This document shows, piece by piece, positions 35,157 to 44,430 of a stretch of 64,000 nucleotides of DNA. This DNA is from Schaalia radingae (lineage in GTDB: Bacteria > Actinomycetota > Actinomycetes > Actinomycetales > Actinomycetaceae): contig NZ_LT629792.1 in NCBI RefSeq assembly GCF_900106055.1, forward strand, positions 1,302,001-1,366,000, read 5' to 3'. Numbering within the stretch: the stretch's first letter is position 1; the number at the start of each line of letters is the position of its first letter. The notes under the pieces were generated by a model that saw nothing but the letters and a program-made list of their open reading frames with translations, had not been told where the DNA came from and made no database searches. The translations under genes and the position numbers were made by a program.

Positions 35157-36850
35157 TATTCGGCTCCTACCGACCATTGTTGGCTCGCCTGCGCAATCGC
35201 CTCGGCTAGGCGCGCGTAGTCACCTGCTTCGGGCAGAGCGTCGCGCGCCGGCTGCAGGATTTGGGCGATCTCCTGGTCGGCTGCCTCCACGAGGTTACGG
35301 TGCGCCTTCTTGGCCATGTCACGCACCGCCTGGTCGCCGAAAATCGCTTCGAGCAGTTTGTGCGCCACGGCCGCGGTTGCACCAGCTACACCCACTTCAG
35401 CTCCGGTCAGTCCACCCGTTGACGCAAAAATGACGATCATCAGCGCCACGCCCACCACGTTGACACCAATGGCCATCATCTGGGCTCCGGCGCGCTTGGA
35501 CTGGCCCTCGCTGCGCACCATCGCAAGCAGTTCGCGCTGCCATTGGTTCGCGACGCGCTGAGCACGCTCGGACGGATCCAACGCCGTCATGATTGACGAG
35601 GGCGACGCGCCTACCAGTGCCGGATCAGTGCGCGACAGCTCGGCCACCTGGTCACTCACGTCAGCAAATTCATCTGCCAGCAAGCTGGTCAAGCCAGCTT
35701 CAATGGCATCTTCAACAGGTTCGGACGGGGTCGGGCGCCCTCGAAAGAAGGCAGAAATGCGGTCACGCAGACGCGAAATGCCTCGCGACAGTATGCGCGT
35801 GAAATCTGCTGCGCCGACAACTTCCTGCCAGCGGGCCAGCACCTCACCACGCAGCAGCGTGCCGTCGGCAGTGCCCTGGCGGACACGACGCCCGGCAGCC
35901 TCCCCGATCCGGTCTATGCGCTCCACAAGTGCCTCAACGGCGGCACGTTCCTCGTCGAGAGCCTGGCTGACTGCGCCGGCCGATTCGATCACCTCTCGCA
36001 CCGATCCGCGAATCGCCTGCTGAGCCAGTTCGCTGCGGCGTTCGGCGTCTGCACCCAGTGCGCGTAGTCGGTCAACAAGCGGCTGGACGGCATCGTGGGG
36101 CAGCAAGCCGTCCTCGAGCGCCTGTTCATCGATAGCGAGCACCGGGGCGTTGCCAAGGCCGCGCTCGGACAATAATGCATTCAGGTCGGCCGCGACCTCC
36201 TGGGTTGCCCCAGGCGGAATGCGGTTGAGGACGATCACCGTCTCGATGCCGCGACTTCCGGCCTCTTCGAGCACCTGCCACGGCACGGCATCCGCGTAGC
36301 GGGCCGCAGTCGTGACGAAAATCCACAGGTCAGCCGCGTCGAGCAGTTGACGAGCCAAGGCACGATTGTCGTCCACGACCGAATCAAGATCAGGTGCATC
36401 GATAACGCCGACACCGTGGGGAATGGCTTCGAGGGCGCGCACACGTAGCGAGTGAGGATGTGATTCGCGCTCAGGATCAGCATCCGCCTCTTCACGCCTG
36501 CGCGTCAGGGAGGTGAGAATCCGGTTCGAGTCGAACCACATGGCGTCGCTGGGATTGTGCAGCAGGAGCGGGTCGCGTGTCGTGGGACGTACGGCTGACG
36601 ACGCCGACACTGCGTACCCAACCATCGTGTTGACCAGGGTAGATTTCCCGGCCCCCGTAGATCCGCCGATCACGCACAGAATGGGTGCCTGGGCATGTTC
36701 GAGGCGCGGGATCACATGATCGTCGAGGCGCCGCAGGGCTCGAGCCTGTTCACTACGTGCACGGCGGGCTGACGGCGTTTCGACATTGATCGACACGTCC
36801 GCCAACGCATCACGCATTTCACGCGCACTGTGCAGTGGTGAACGCTCCAT
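35156..36850 (-). CDS. Dynamin-like GTPase (first of a pair)
   Basis: 564 residues from ATG 36850. G domain with P-loop CVIGGSTGAGKSTLVNTM, switch Thr region VRPTTRDP, G3 region GVIDAPDLDSVVDDN and G4-like VLNRIP. The C-terminal half is helical (residues about 280-470), with a hydrophobic hairpin (MMAIGVNVVGVALMIVIFAS then GVAGATAAVAH). The DAPDLDS G3 motif is also used by the neighbour. The frame is open to 36973 but that segment overlaps hisS. Co-transcribed with the second GTPase. Confidence 0.7.
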   Translation of the reverse strand: MERSPLHSAREMRDALADVSINVETPSARRARSEQARALRRLDDHVIPRLEHAQAPILCVIGGSTGAGKSTLVNTMVGYAVSASSAVRPTTRDPLLLHNPSDAMWFDSNRILTSLTRRREEADADPERESHPHSLRVRALEAIPHGVGVIDAPDLDSVVDDNRALARQLLDAADLWIFVTTAARYADAVPWQVLEEAGSRGIETVIVLNRIPPGATQEVAADLNALLSERGLGNAPVLAIDEQALEDGLLPHDAVQPLVDRLRALGADAERRSELAQQAIRGSVREVIESAGAVSQALDEERAAVEALVERIDRIGEAAGRRVRQGTADGTLLRGEVLARWQEVVGAADFTRILSRGISRLRDRISAFFRGRPTPSEPVEDAIEAGLTSLLADEFADVSDQVAELSRTDPALVGASPSSIMTALDPSERAQRVANQWQRELLAMVRSEGQSKRAGAQMMAIGVNVVGVALMIVIFASTGGLTGAEVGVAGATAAVAHKLLEAIFGDQAVRDMAKKAHRNLVEAADQEIAQILQPARDALPEAGDYARLAEAIAQASQQWSVGAE

Positions 36851-36857
36851 AGTCAGC

Positions 36858-38204
36858 CTAGTCCTCCTGTGTGGCCGACGCGATGCGCGGATGCATATCC
36901 TCTGCCGGAGGCATCCATGTCTCGCAATCGGCTTCGACCTGGTCACCCGATCGAATGTCCTTGACAGTGTCACCTTCCGAGGCGTCCGGGAACCAGACGA
37001 ATGGTATTCCTAATCGATCAGCGTAGCGGATCTGTTTGCCGAATTTGGCCGCTGTAGGCGCAACATCGGTGGGAATACCGCGTGAACGCAGGGTCGCTGC
37101 GATCCGGTTGGAGTGCCCGCGGTCTTCCTCGTTCATGACGGCGACGACCACCGCGGCCGGTGAGGTACGCGTGGCGGTCACCATTGGCTGCGCGATCATG
37201 CGGGAGACGAGGCGAGAGACACCAATGGACAGCCCGACGCCCGGGTAGCTACGTTTGCCGTCCGATGCCAGAGAATCGTAGCGCCCACCTGAGCAGATCG
37301 ATCCCAGTGACGGGTGTTCGGTCAGCACTGTTTCGTAGACCGATCCAGTGTAGTAGTCCAGTCCGCGCGCAATCTTCAAGTCAGCAAAGACAGCGCCGGG
37401 CATGCGCTCATGAGCGTCGCTAATCAGCGCACACAGCTCATCCAGCCCCTCGCGCAAAATGTCGTTGGACAGTTCCAACGCGTCAATACCGTCGCGAAGC
37501 TCGGCCACATCATCGGTGTGGATCTGCGCCATTGTCAGCAGGGTGCGTGCCTGGTCGCCTGAGATTCCGGCTTCTGCCAGTTCCTCGGTCACACCCTCGG
37601 GCCCAATCTTGTCCAGCTTGTCCAAACCGCGCAGCGCTGCGTCAACGTCGCCAACTCCGAGCGCTTCGCATACGCCCTGAACGACCTTGCGGTTGTTGGC
37701 CAGGATCTTGAACGGGCCGATGGGCAGTGAGGACAGTGCTTCGGCCATCACGAGCGGCAGGTCGACCTCGAAGTGGAACGGCAATGCACCGTTGCCGACG
37801 ATGTCGATATCGGCCTGAGTGAATTCGCGGAAACGTCCTTCCTGCGGGCGTTCGCCGCGCCAGACTTTTTGAATCTGGTAGCGCTTGAACGGAAAATGCA
37901 GGTCGTTGACGTTATCCAGGACGTATCGGGCCAGCGGAACGGTCAGGTCGAAGTGCAGTCCGATCCTGCGGTCCTTATCGGTGTGTTCGCCTTTCTCGAG
38001 TCCCTGGAGACGTTCAAGCAGGTACACCTCTTTGGAGGTTTCCCCTTTGGACAGCAGCGAGTCGAGGGTTTCGACGGCTCGGGTTTCAATGTTGGAAAAC
38101 CCGTGGAGTTCGAACACATGACGCAGCGAATCGAGCACATGCAGCTCGATCAGCCGGCCCTCAACGCTCCATTCGGGAAATCCAGACAATTTTGTCCGTG
38201 CCAT
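36858..38204 (-). CDS. hisS: Histidyl-tRNA synthetase
   Basis: 448 residues. Class II synthetase: motif 2 region FKRYQIQKVWRGERPQEGRFREFTQADIDIVG, the histidine-binding LKIARGLDYYTGSVYET, motif 3-like PGVGLSIGVSRL, and the anticodon-binding domain (about residues 340-448). The order rel - MBL - hisS is the one found in Mycobacterium. The ATG at 38204 is preceded by GAAGGACAC. Confidence 0.97.
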   Translation of the reverse strand: MARTKLSGFPEWSVEGRLIELHVLDSLRHVFELHGFSNIETRAVETLDSLLSKGETSKEVYLLERLQGLEKGEHTDKDRRIGLHFDLTVPLARYVLDNVNDLHFPFKRYQIQKVWRGERPQEGRFREFTQADIDIVGNGALPFHFEVDLPLVMAEALSSLPIGPFKILANNRKVVQGVCEALGVGDVDAALRGLDKLDKIGPEGVTEELAEAGISGDQARTLLTMAQIHTDDVAELRDGIDALELSNDILREGLDELCALISDAHERMPGAVFADLKIARGLDYYTGSVYETVLTEHPSLGSICSGGRYDSLASDGKRSYPGVGLSIGVSRLVSRMIAQPMVTATRTSPAAVVVAVMNEEDRGHSNRIAATLRSRGIPTDVAPTAAKFGKQIRYADRLGIPFVWFPDASEGDTVKDIRSGDQVEADCETWMPPAEDMHPRIASATQED

Positions 38205-38236
38205 CGTATGTGTCCTTCGATTCTTTTACTCTGTGT

Positions 38237-38956
38237 CTAGCCTTCGCGTCGTGCGCGCGCAACGTACTGATTGGTCTGAAGTTCGTGTGCCCACGTCGTC
38301 AGTGGCCCGTGCCCCGGGATCATGACCGTTCGCGGATCAATGGCGTTGGCCATGGTGCGAAGCGTATGTTTCATTTGGCGTTCGTCTCCACCGGGCAGGT
38401 CGGTGCGTCCAACCGACCCGGCAAAGATCACGTCAGCACTCAGCGCCCACGGAATTGGATCGTCATGCTGCCACAGGATTGTGCCCTCGTGGTCCGCGAT
38501 ATTGACGTCGCACTCCCCCAGGAACAATGCCGACCCCTCTGTGTGGCCTGGCGCAGGAAGCATCTGCAGCCAGATGCCGGGCTGGATTTCGAACGTGTCA
38601 GAAGGCACGTCGCGCAGATCTTCCGGCTTGTGCCACGTCAGGTCCATGCCGCTCGGTTTCATCGGCAGATACGACATCGGGTCATCCATGCGGTATCTGT
38701 CAGGACCAGGGATCCACACCGGTGCGGGCGCGTCAGGTGCCCATGAGGCCACCTCGTGAGCATCCCAGACATGATCAGGATGACCGTGAGTGCACAGAAC
38801 GGCGCCCACCTGAGCATCAGCGCGATCCAGTGCCCCGCGGATCTGGTCGCACACACCTGCCGACGGGTCAACCACTACGACGTTCGCTTCTGCGTCGGGC
38901 TGAAGCACGATGCAGTTTGCCCCGAAAAACGGGGTCGGTATGACAGTGATGAGCAC
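38237..38956 (-). CDS. MBL-fold metallo-hydrolase (glyoxalase II-like)
   Basis: 239 residues. It shows the HxHxDH site CTHGHPDHVWD, GHTEGSALFLGE and the late PGHGPLT, all binding metal in this fold. Probable hydrolase of thioesters; glyoxalase II-like proteins at this place between rel and hisS occur in Mycobacterium. Starts at a GTG at 38956, four bases after the DUF349 stop. Confidence 0.87.
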   Translation of the reverse strand: MLITVIPTPFFGANCIVLQPDAEANVVVVDPSAGVCDQIRGALDRADAQVGAVLCTHGHPDHVWDAHEVASWAPDAPAPVWIPGPDRYRMDDPMSYLPMKPSGMDLTWHKPEDLRDVPSDTFEIQPGIWLQMLPAPGHTEGSALFLGECDVNIADHEGTILWQHDDPIPWALSADVIFAGSVGRTDLPGGDERQMKHTLRTMANAIDPRTVMIPGHGPLTTWAHELQTNQYVARARREG

Positions 38957-38959
38957 GCG

Positions 38960-40255
38960 TCACTCCATTGACGAGCGGATCTGATCCAACCACGCAGTCT
39001 TCGTTGCCAGTGTTTCGCGCAACGACTGTACCTGATCGGAATTTCCGGCGCTTTCGGCCTTCTCGATGTCGGCTTTCAGTCGGTCGAGCTGTTCTTCCAG
39101 CTGCCCCAGCATGCCTTCGGCGCGGGCACGTGTCTCCGGGTTCGAGCGCTTCCACTCGCGTTCTTCAGCCTGGCGCACCGCATCCTCCACGGCGCGCATC
39201 CGGCCTTCAACCTGGCCGACGTGGGCCGATGGCACGCGGCCAATCTCATCCCACTGGTCCTGGATGGCGCGCAAACGAGGCTTGACAGCGTCCATGTCTT
39301 CGATCGGCAAGAGCGCCTCGGCCTGCTCCAGCAGCGCTTCCTTGGCCTTGAGGTTTTCTTCAGATTCGGCATCTGCTGCTTCATCCTTGGCGCGGCGCGC
39401 ATCGAAGAACACCTGCTGCGCTGTCCTGAAACGTGCCCACAACGCATCGTCTTCCTTGCGAGACGCGCGAGGCGCTGCCTTCCAGCGATCCATCAGGTCC
39501 CGGTAGGCCGACGAGGTTGGCCCCCAGTCCGTTGAATTCTGAAGGGCTTCAGCTTCAGCAATCAGCCCTTCCTTCACGCGACGCGCCTCAGTCTGCTTCT
39601 GGTCAAGTGCCGAGAAGAACTGGCGACGATGACGGTCAAAAACAGTGCGTGCACTGGAAAAACGCTTCCAGAGCTCATCTTCGGTGGATTTGTCCAGGCG
39701 TGGCCCCTTGCGCTGTAAAGTCTTCCACTCTTCAAGCAAGTCACGCAGTGCCTGTCCTGAATGCTTCCAGTGGGTGCGTTCTGGGTCCTGTTGAGAAATT
39801 TCTTCGGCCCGCTCGACCACTTTGGTGCGATCTGCAATGGCCTGTTCGCGAGCAGCCTGGCGCTCGGCCTTGGCTTGAACCTTGCGCTCCTCACCAGCCT
39901 GAGCGGCCTTGTCGACGCGCTCACGCAACGCGGGCAGGTCACCGATTGCTGCCGGCTCCGCAACGGCCTCACGCAGCGTGGCTACGGTTTGGTCGATGTC
40001 GCGTGCCCCCAGGTGAGGCAGACGGTCTTCAAAAAGGCGGATCGTGGCTTCCAAGTCGCTGTAGCGCCGCTCGTACAGTTCGAACGGGTTGTCCGGAGCG
40101 CCCTCCGGGTAGGATCCGATGAGGCGTTCGCTCTCACCGTCAGTGACGTAGATATTTCCTTCAGTGTCCATTCGCCCGAACTCGGTACGAGCAGGTTCGG
40201 ATGCGGTTTCCGGGGAGCCAGTGGATGGCTGCTGTGGATTAGGCGAGATAGTCAC
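38960..40255 (-). CDS. DUF349 domain protein
   Basis: 431 residues. Almost fully helical with repeated Trp-containing DUF349 units such as LLEEWKTLQRKGPRLDKSTEDELWKRFSSARTVFD and LMDRWKAAPRASRKEDDALWARFRTAQQVFFDARR. Probably forms long coiled coils. The GTG at 40255 has AAGGAAG just upstream. The function is unknown; it is upstream of the MBL gene and downstream of rel. The frame is open to 40321. Confidence 0.85.
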   Translation of the reverse strand: MTISPNPQQPSTGSPETASEPARTEFGRMDTEGNIYVTDGESERLIGSYPEGAPDNPFELYERRYSDLEATIRLFEDRLPHLGARDIDQTVATLREAVAEPAAIGDLPALRERVDKAAQAGEERKVQAKAERQAAREQAIADRTKVVERAEEISQQDPERTHWKHSGQALRDLLEEWKTLQRKGPRLDKSTEDELWKRFSSARTVFDRHRRQFFSALDQKQTEARRVKEGLIAEAEALQNSTDWGPTSSAYRDLMDRWKAAPRASRKEDDALWARFRTAQQVFFDARRAKDEAADAESEENLKAKEALLEQAEALLPIEDMDAVKPRLRAIQDQWDEIGRVPSAHVGQVEGRMRAVEDAVRQAEEREWKRSNPETRARAEGMLGQLEEQLDRLKADIEKAESAGNSDQVQSLRETLATKTAWLDQIRSSME

Positions 40256-40374
40256 GATCTTCCTTCTCGGGACGTGGATGGACCGATCCATCCGTGCGCG
40301 GTTATGTGTCTTGACTGACACTTCCTTATCCTACGCAAAATCACGCTCGAGGGGCGAACTGTCGGTCTCCTCGT

Positions 40375-42708
40375 TCACGATTCGTCTGCACGGGATTCAC
40401 GCGCACGTTTCCGGGTGCCCGTCACGCGACGCGCCTCAAAAACACCATCAACACGTCTGAGAGCAGATAAAACGGCGTTCAGATGTGCCATGTCCGCAAG
40501 TTCGAATGTGAAGCGCGTAGAGGCCACCTGGTCAGCCGACGTCGACATTGATCCGGTCAGAATATTGACCGAATAATCCGACAGGACCTTCGTCAGATCC
40601 GACAGCAATCCAGCCCGATCCAGTGAACGCAATTCAATTTGGACGCGGTACTGCGCGTTCGAACGGTTCGTATCCCACGAGACATCAATGAGACGTTCAG
40701 GGTGGAGCTCTTCCAGACGGGCTGCGTTCAAACAGTCACTGTGGTGGACGGAAACACCTTGCCCACGTGTGATGAACCCCATAATCGGGTCGCCGGGCAC
40801 CGGCGAACAGCATCGGGCCAGCTTCACCCAGATGTCATTGGAACTCATTCCAGACACCACGATGCCCACATCCGAGGTCGCCTTGCGTGTGCGCGTATCG
40901 CCTGGTGTGATGCCTTCAGCAAGCGTCTCTTCAGTGCCGGCTCCCCCGCCCAGGTTCTCCACCAGTTTGGACACGACATTGTGGGCAGACAGGTGGTTCT
41001 CTCCTACTGCCGCGTACAGACCCGACACGTCCTGGTAACCCAGGTCAGTTGCCACCGACAGGATCGATTCATGATTCATCAGGCGCTGCAGAGGCAGGTT
41101 CTGTTTGCGCATCGCGCGCGCCAGTGCTTCCTTGCCGGCTTCGATGGCTCCCTCACGGCGTTCGCGCGAGAACCACGATTTGATTTTCGATCGTGCACGA
41201 GGGGACGCCACAAATGCCAACCAGTCATGAGACGGGCCGGCCTTTTCTGACTTCGAGGTGATGATTTCACACGTGTCGCCCGATTCCAGCTGCGTATCAA
41301 GAGGAACGAGGCGGGCGTTGACGCGTGCACCGACAGTGTGATGGCCGACCTCGGTGTGGACGGCGTAGGCAAAGTCGACGGGTGTGGCGTGTGCAGGCAG
41401 CACGACAACTTCGCCTCGCGGGGTGAACACGTAGACTTCTTCGCCGGCAATTTCGTAGCGCAGCGAGTCGAGGAACTCTTCCGGGTCACCTGTTTCCCGT
41501 TCCATTTCCACCAGAGCGCGCAACCAATTCATTTGCTCATTGGTGCTCATTGCGTCGGACGTGCCCGATGTTGCGTTCGGGTTCTCCTTGTACTTCCAGT
41601 GAGCGGCTACGCCATTTTCGGCACGCTCGTGCATCTCATATGTACGTATCTGGATTTCCACCGGCTTGCCGCCCGGCCCGACCACCGTCGTGTGCAGCGA
41701 TTCGTAGAAGTTGAACTTCGGCATGGCGATGTAATCCTTGAACCTGCCCGGAATCGGATTCCACCTGCCGTGCATTGCGCCCAAAACGGCGTAACAGTCT
41801 TTGACACTGTCAACAAGGACTCGCACCGCCACCAGATCGAAAATCTCATCGAACGCTTTGCCGCGCACAATCATCTTCTGGTAGATCGAATAGTGGTTCT
41901 TCGGGCGCCCGCCGACCGTTCCGCGAATTCCGGCGCGCCGCAGATCCTCTTCGATCTGCGCGATCACGTCACGCAGATAGGTTTCGCGGCGCGGTGTGCG
42001 CTGTTGAACAAGCCGGTCAATCTCTTCGTAGATTTCCGGCAGCATCGTCTTGAATGACAGCTCTTCAAGCTCCCACTTGATCGTGTTCATGCCCAGGCGG
42101 TGGGCAAGCGGCGCATAAATCTCCAGTGTCTCTTTCGCCTTGCGTTTAGCGGATTCAGGCGAGACGTACTTCCACGTGCGCGCATTGTGCAGGCGATCTG
42201 CAAGTTTGATCAACAGCACGCGGATATCCCGACTCATCGCCACGATCATCTTGCGCAGTGTTTCCGACTGGGCTGCGGTGCCATAGCGGATTTTATCGAG
42301 CTTGGTGACACCGTCGACCAGCAGTGCGATTGACTCACCAAAGTCAGCGGTGAGCTGCTCAACCGTGTAATCCGTGTCCTCAACCGTGTCATGCAGCAGC
42401 GCCGCCACCAGCGTTGGCGTCGTCATGCCCATTTCAGCCAGAATCGTCGCCACTGCGACGGGATGAGTGATGTACGGCTCGCCAGATGCGCGTTTTTGCC
42501 CTCTGTGATGAACTTCAGCCGTCTCATAGGCGCGCTCAATAACTGAGATATCTGCTTTCGGGTGGTTGGCGCGCAAGGCACGCACCAATGGTTCAATCTC
42601 AGGTGCGGTCGTGCGCCCTCGCGAACCAAACCAGACCAGTCCCGACCGCACAAAGGACCCTGCCGACGGCGCTTTCGGCCTGCTCGGTGGTTTAGTTCTC
42701 TCACTCAC
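40375..42708 (-). CDS. rel: Bifunctional (p)ppGpp synthetase/hydrolase (Rel)
   Basis: 777 residues. Controls the stringent response. The HD hydrolase domain is intact with HHRGQKRASGEPYITHP, LLHDTVEDT and LADRLHNART; the synthetase domain has GRPKNHYSIYQKM and the RFKDYIAMPK motif, whose RxKD form is that of bifunctional Rel proteins; then TGS (VFTPRGEVVVLPAHATPVDFAYAVH) and C-terminal ACT domain. GTG start. Follows apt and precedes DUF349. Confidence 0.97.
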   Translation of the reverse strand: MSERTKPPSRPKAPSAGSFVRSGLVWFGSRGRTTAPEIEPLVRALRANHPKADISVIERAYETAEVHHRGQKRASGEPYITHPVAVATILAEMGMTTPTLVAALLHDTVEDTDYTVEQLTADFGESIALLVDGVTKLDKIRYGTAAQSETLRKMIVAMSRDIRVLLIKLADRLHNARTWKYVSPESAKRKAKETLEIYAPLAHRLGMNTIKWELEELSFKTMLPEIYEEIDRLVQQRTPRRETYLRDVIAQIEEDLRRAGIRGTVGGRPKNHYSIYQKMIVRGKAFDEIFDLVAVRVLVDSVKDCYAVLGAMHGRWNPIPGRFKDYIAMPKFNFYESLHTTVVGPGGKPVEIQIRTYEMHERAENGVAAHWKYKENPNATSGTSDAMSTNEQMNWLRALVEMERETGDPEEFLDSLRYEIAGEEVYVFTPRGEVVVLPAHATPVDFAYAVHTEVGHHTVGARVNARLVPLDTQLESGDTCEIITSKSEKAGPSHDWLAFVASPRARSKIKSWFSRERREGAIEAGKEALARAMRKQNLPLQRLMNHESILSVATDLGYQDVSGLYAAVGENHLSAHNVVSKLVENLGGGAGTEETLAEGITPGDTRTRKATSDVGIVVSGMSSNDIWVKLARCCSPVPGDPIMGFITRGQGVSVHHSDCLNAARLEELHPERLIDVSWDTNRSNAQYRVQIELRSLDRAGLLSDLTKVLSDYSVNILTGSMSTSADQVASTRFTFELADMAHLNAVLSALRRVDGVFEARRVTGTRKRARESRADES

Positions 42709-42721
42709 ACAGTCATCATAG

Positions 42722-42761
42722 GCTCAGGCGCGCCCCCACGTGTGAGGAAGCGCGCCTGAGC
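42722..42761 (-). terminator. Hairpin between apt and rel, probable terminator
   Basis: GCTCAGGCGCGC (42722-42733) pairs perfectly with GCGCGCCTGAGC (42750-42761): 12 bp with a 16-base loop. It lies after the apt stop and before the rel start. No clear T-run follows, so it may be a partial terminator or mRNA stability element. Confidence 0.5.
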
Positions 42762-42781
42762 TGGAAAGTTACCGGGTGATG

Positions 42782-43327
42782 TCAGACAGACAGTGCCACT
42801 GCAGACTGCACATCCAGGCCCTCAAGCTTGTCTCGGCCCTTCAATTCAGTCAACTCGAGGAGGACCGCCACACCTGCAACCTCGGCCTTGCACTGCTCAA
42901 GCAGATTCACCGAGGCACGTGCCGTGCCGCCGGTGGCCAGCACGTCGTCAATGATCAGGACGCGTTGTCCCTCTACGACAGAGTCCGGGCGAAGCTCCAT
43001 GCGAGCGATGCCGTATTCGATGGAGTAATCCTCACCGATCACCGGTCCGGGCAGTTTGCCGGCCTTACGAATCGTGATCATACCGATGCCCATACGTGTC
43101 GCCATCGGTGCAGCCAGGACGAAGCCTCGTGACTCCAGGCCTGCGATAGCGTCAATGCGTCCCTCGTAGTGCTCGCAGAGCAAATTGATAGTTTCCTGGA
43201 ACGCCGGGCCGTTGGCCAGCAGCGGTGTGATGTCGTGGAAGAGGACGCCTTCCTGCGGGAAACCGGGGACGTCACGCATATTGTCGACGACCAGTTTCTT
43301 GATGCGCCTTCCGAGTTCTTCTGTCAT
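42782..43327 (-). CDS. apt: Adenine phosphoribosyltransferase
   Basis: 181 residues. Converts adenine and PRPP to AMP. The PRPP-binding VLIIDDVLATGGTA and the region DVPGFPQEGVLFHDITPLL are typical. Start overlaps the secF stop by four bases. Between secF and rel, as in Mycobacterium. Confidence 0.97.
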   Translation of the reverse strand: MTEELGRRIKKLVVDNMRDVPGFPQEGVLFHDITPLLANGPAFQETINLLCEHYEGRIDAIAGLESRGFVLAAPMATRMGIGMITIRKAGKLPGPVIGEDYSIEYGIARMELRPDSVVEGQRVLIIDDVLATGGTARASVNLLEQCKAEVAGVAVLLELTELKGRDKLEGLDVQSAVALSV

Positions 43328-44430
43328 TTGCGCTTACGCTTCTTTCGTTGAGGTTGAGCATCATTGCCAAGACGGTGCCCCGGGATGACCGGTCGCGCCG
43401 CCACAGCTTGTACCTGAACACTGTCAGATGTTGGGGCGTGGTCACCCTCGTCAGTCGAATCGATTGAGCGTTGCCTGGCGACGATGGTGTTGTGTTCACG
43501 GGCGCGTGACCGACGCTCCTCCAGCATGACCAACAGCGGCGAGGCGATAAATATCGACGAGTAGGTACCCACAATCATTCCGACGAACAGTGCCAGAGCA
43601 ATATCCGTCAGCGTGCCCGCCCCCAGAAGAACAGTACCGATCACGAGGATCGCTCCCACCGGCAGAAGTGCAACAACGGAAGTGTTAATGGAACGCACCA
43701 TCGTCTGGTTGACGGCGAGATTGACCAGTTCGCCATATGTGTAGCGCTTCTGCTCCCACACGTTCTTCGTCAGGCCGCGCACGTTGTCGAAAACGACCAC
43801 CGTGTCATACAGGGAGTATCCCAAAATGGTCAGGAAGCCAATGACGGTTGCAGGCGAGACTTCGACTCGAGTGATCGCGAAGAACGCGACGGTCAGGGCC
43901 ACGTCGTGCAGCAGAGCCGTCATAGCAGAGATTGACATGGTCCACGAGCGGAAGTACACCGTCATCAAGGCGGTGATGACCGCCAGGAAGATGACCAGAG
44001 ACTGCAGTGCCTTCCCGGTAACGTCTTTACCCCATGACGGGCCGATCGACGAGGACTGGACATCATCTGCGGATATATCGTATGCCTCTGCCAGCGCGTC
44101 GCGAACTTGCGCTGTCTGGTTGGGGTCCAGTGACGGTGTCTGGACGCGGATACCGTTCTGACCCAGATTCGACACGCGCACGTCGGTCACGCCCGCGGAT
44201 TTGGCTGCATCATATGCAAGCTGCTGTTCACTTTGGCTAATGCCGATCATGGAGAATTGCGAACCACCGGTGAATTCGATGGATTGACGCAGTCCCAGCA
44301 CTGACACGAGGAGCGCACAGACAACCAGCGTGATGCCGGCCGCGTACACGAAAATCTTGCGGTTCGGGACGATCCGATAGGATTTCTCGCCCGCATACAG
44401 GGCGTTTCCCCACTGGGCGTAACTTCTCAT
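43324..44430 (-). CDS. secF: Protein translocase subunit SecF
   Basis: 368 residues. Membrane protein of the SecDF complex that drives secretion with the proton gradient. Six membrane helices; FTGGSQFSM and the VIGFLTILGYSLYDTVVVFDNVR motif are seen. The hydrophilic C-terminal tail (last ~60) is longer than usual and basic. Overlaps secD by four bases. Confidence 0.95.
   Translation of the reverse strand: MRSYAQWGNALYAGEKSYRIVPNRKIFVYAAGITLVVCALLVSVLGLRQSIEFTGGSQFSMIGISQSEQQLAYDAAKSAGVTDVRVSNLGQNGIRVQTPSLDPNQTAQVRDALAEAYDISADDVQSSSIGPSWGKDVTGKALQSLVIFLAVITALMTVYFRSWTMSISAMTALLHDVALTVAFFAITRVEVSPATVIGFLTILGYSLYDTVVVFDNVRGLTKNVWEQKRYTYGELVNLAVNQTMVRSINTSVVALLPVGAILVIGTVLLGAGTLTDIALALFVGMIVGTYSSIFIASPLLVMLEERRSRAREHNTIVARQRSIDSTDEGDHAPTSDSVQVQAVAARPVIPGHRLGNDAQPQRKKRKRK

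Noticed and set aside
38237..38956. Metallo-beta-lactamase
   Set aside because: The HxHxDH fold is general; size and position beside hisS and rel match a glyoxalase II-like protein.
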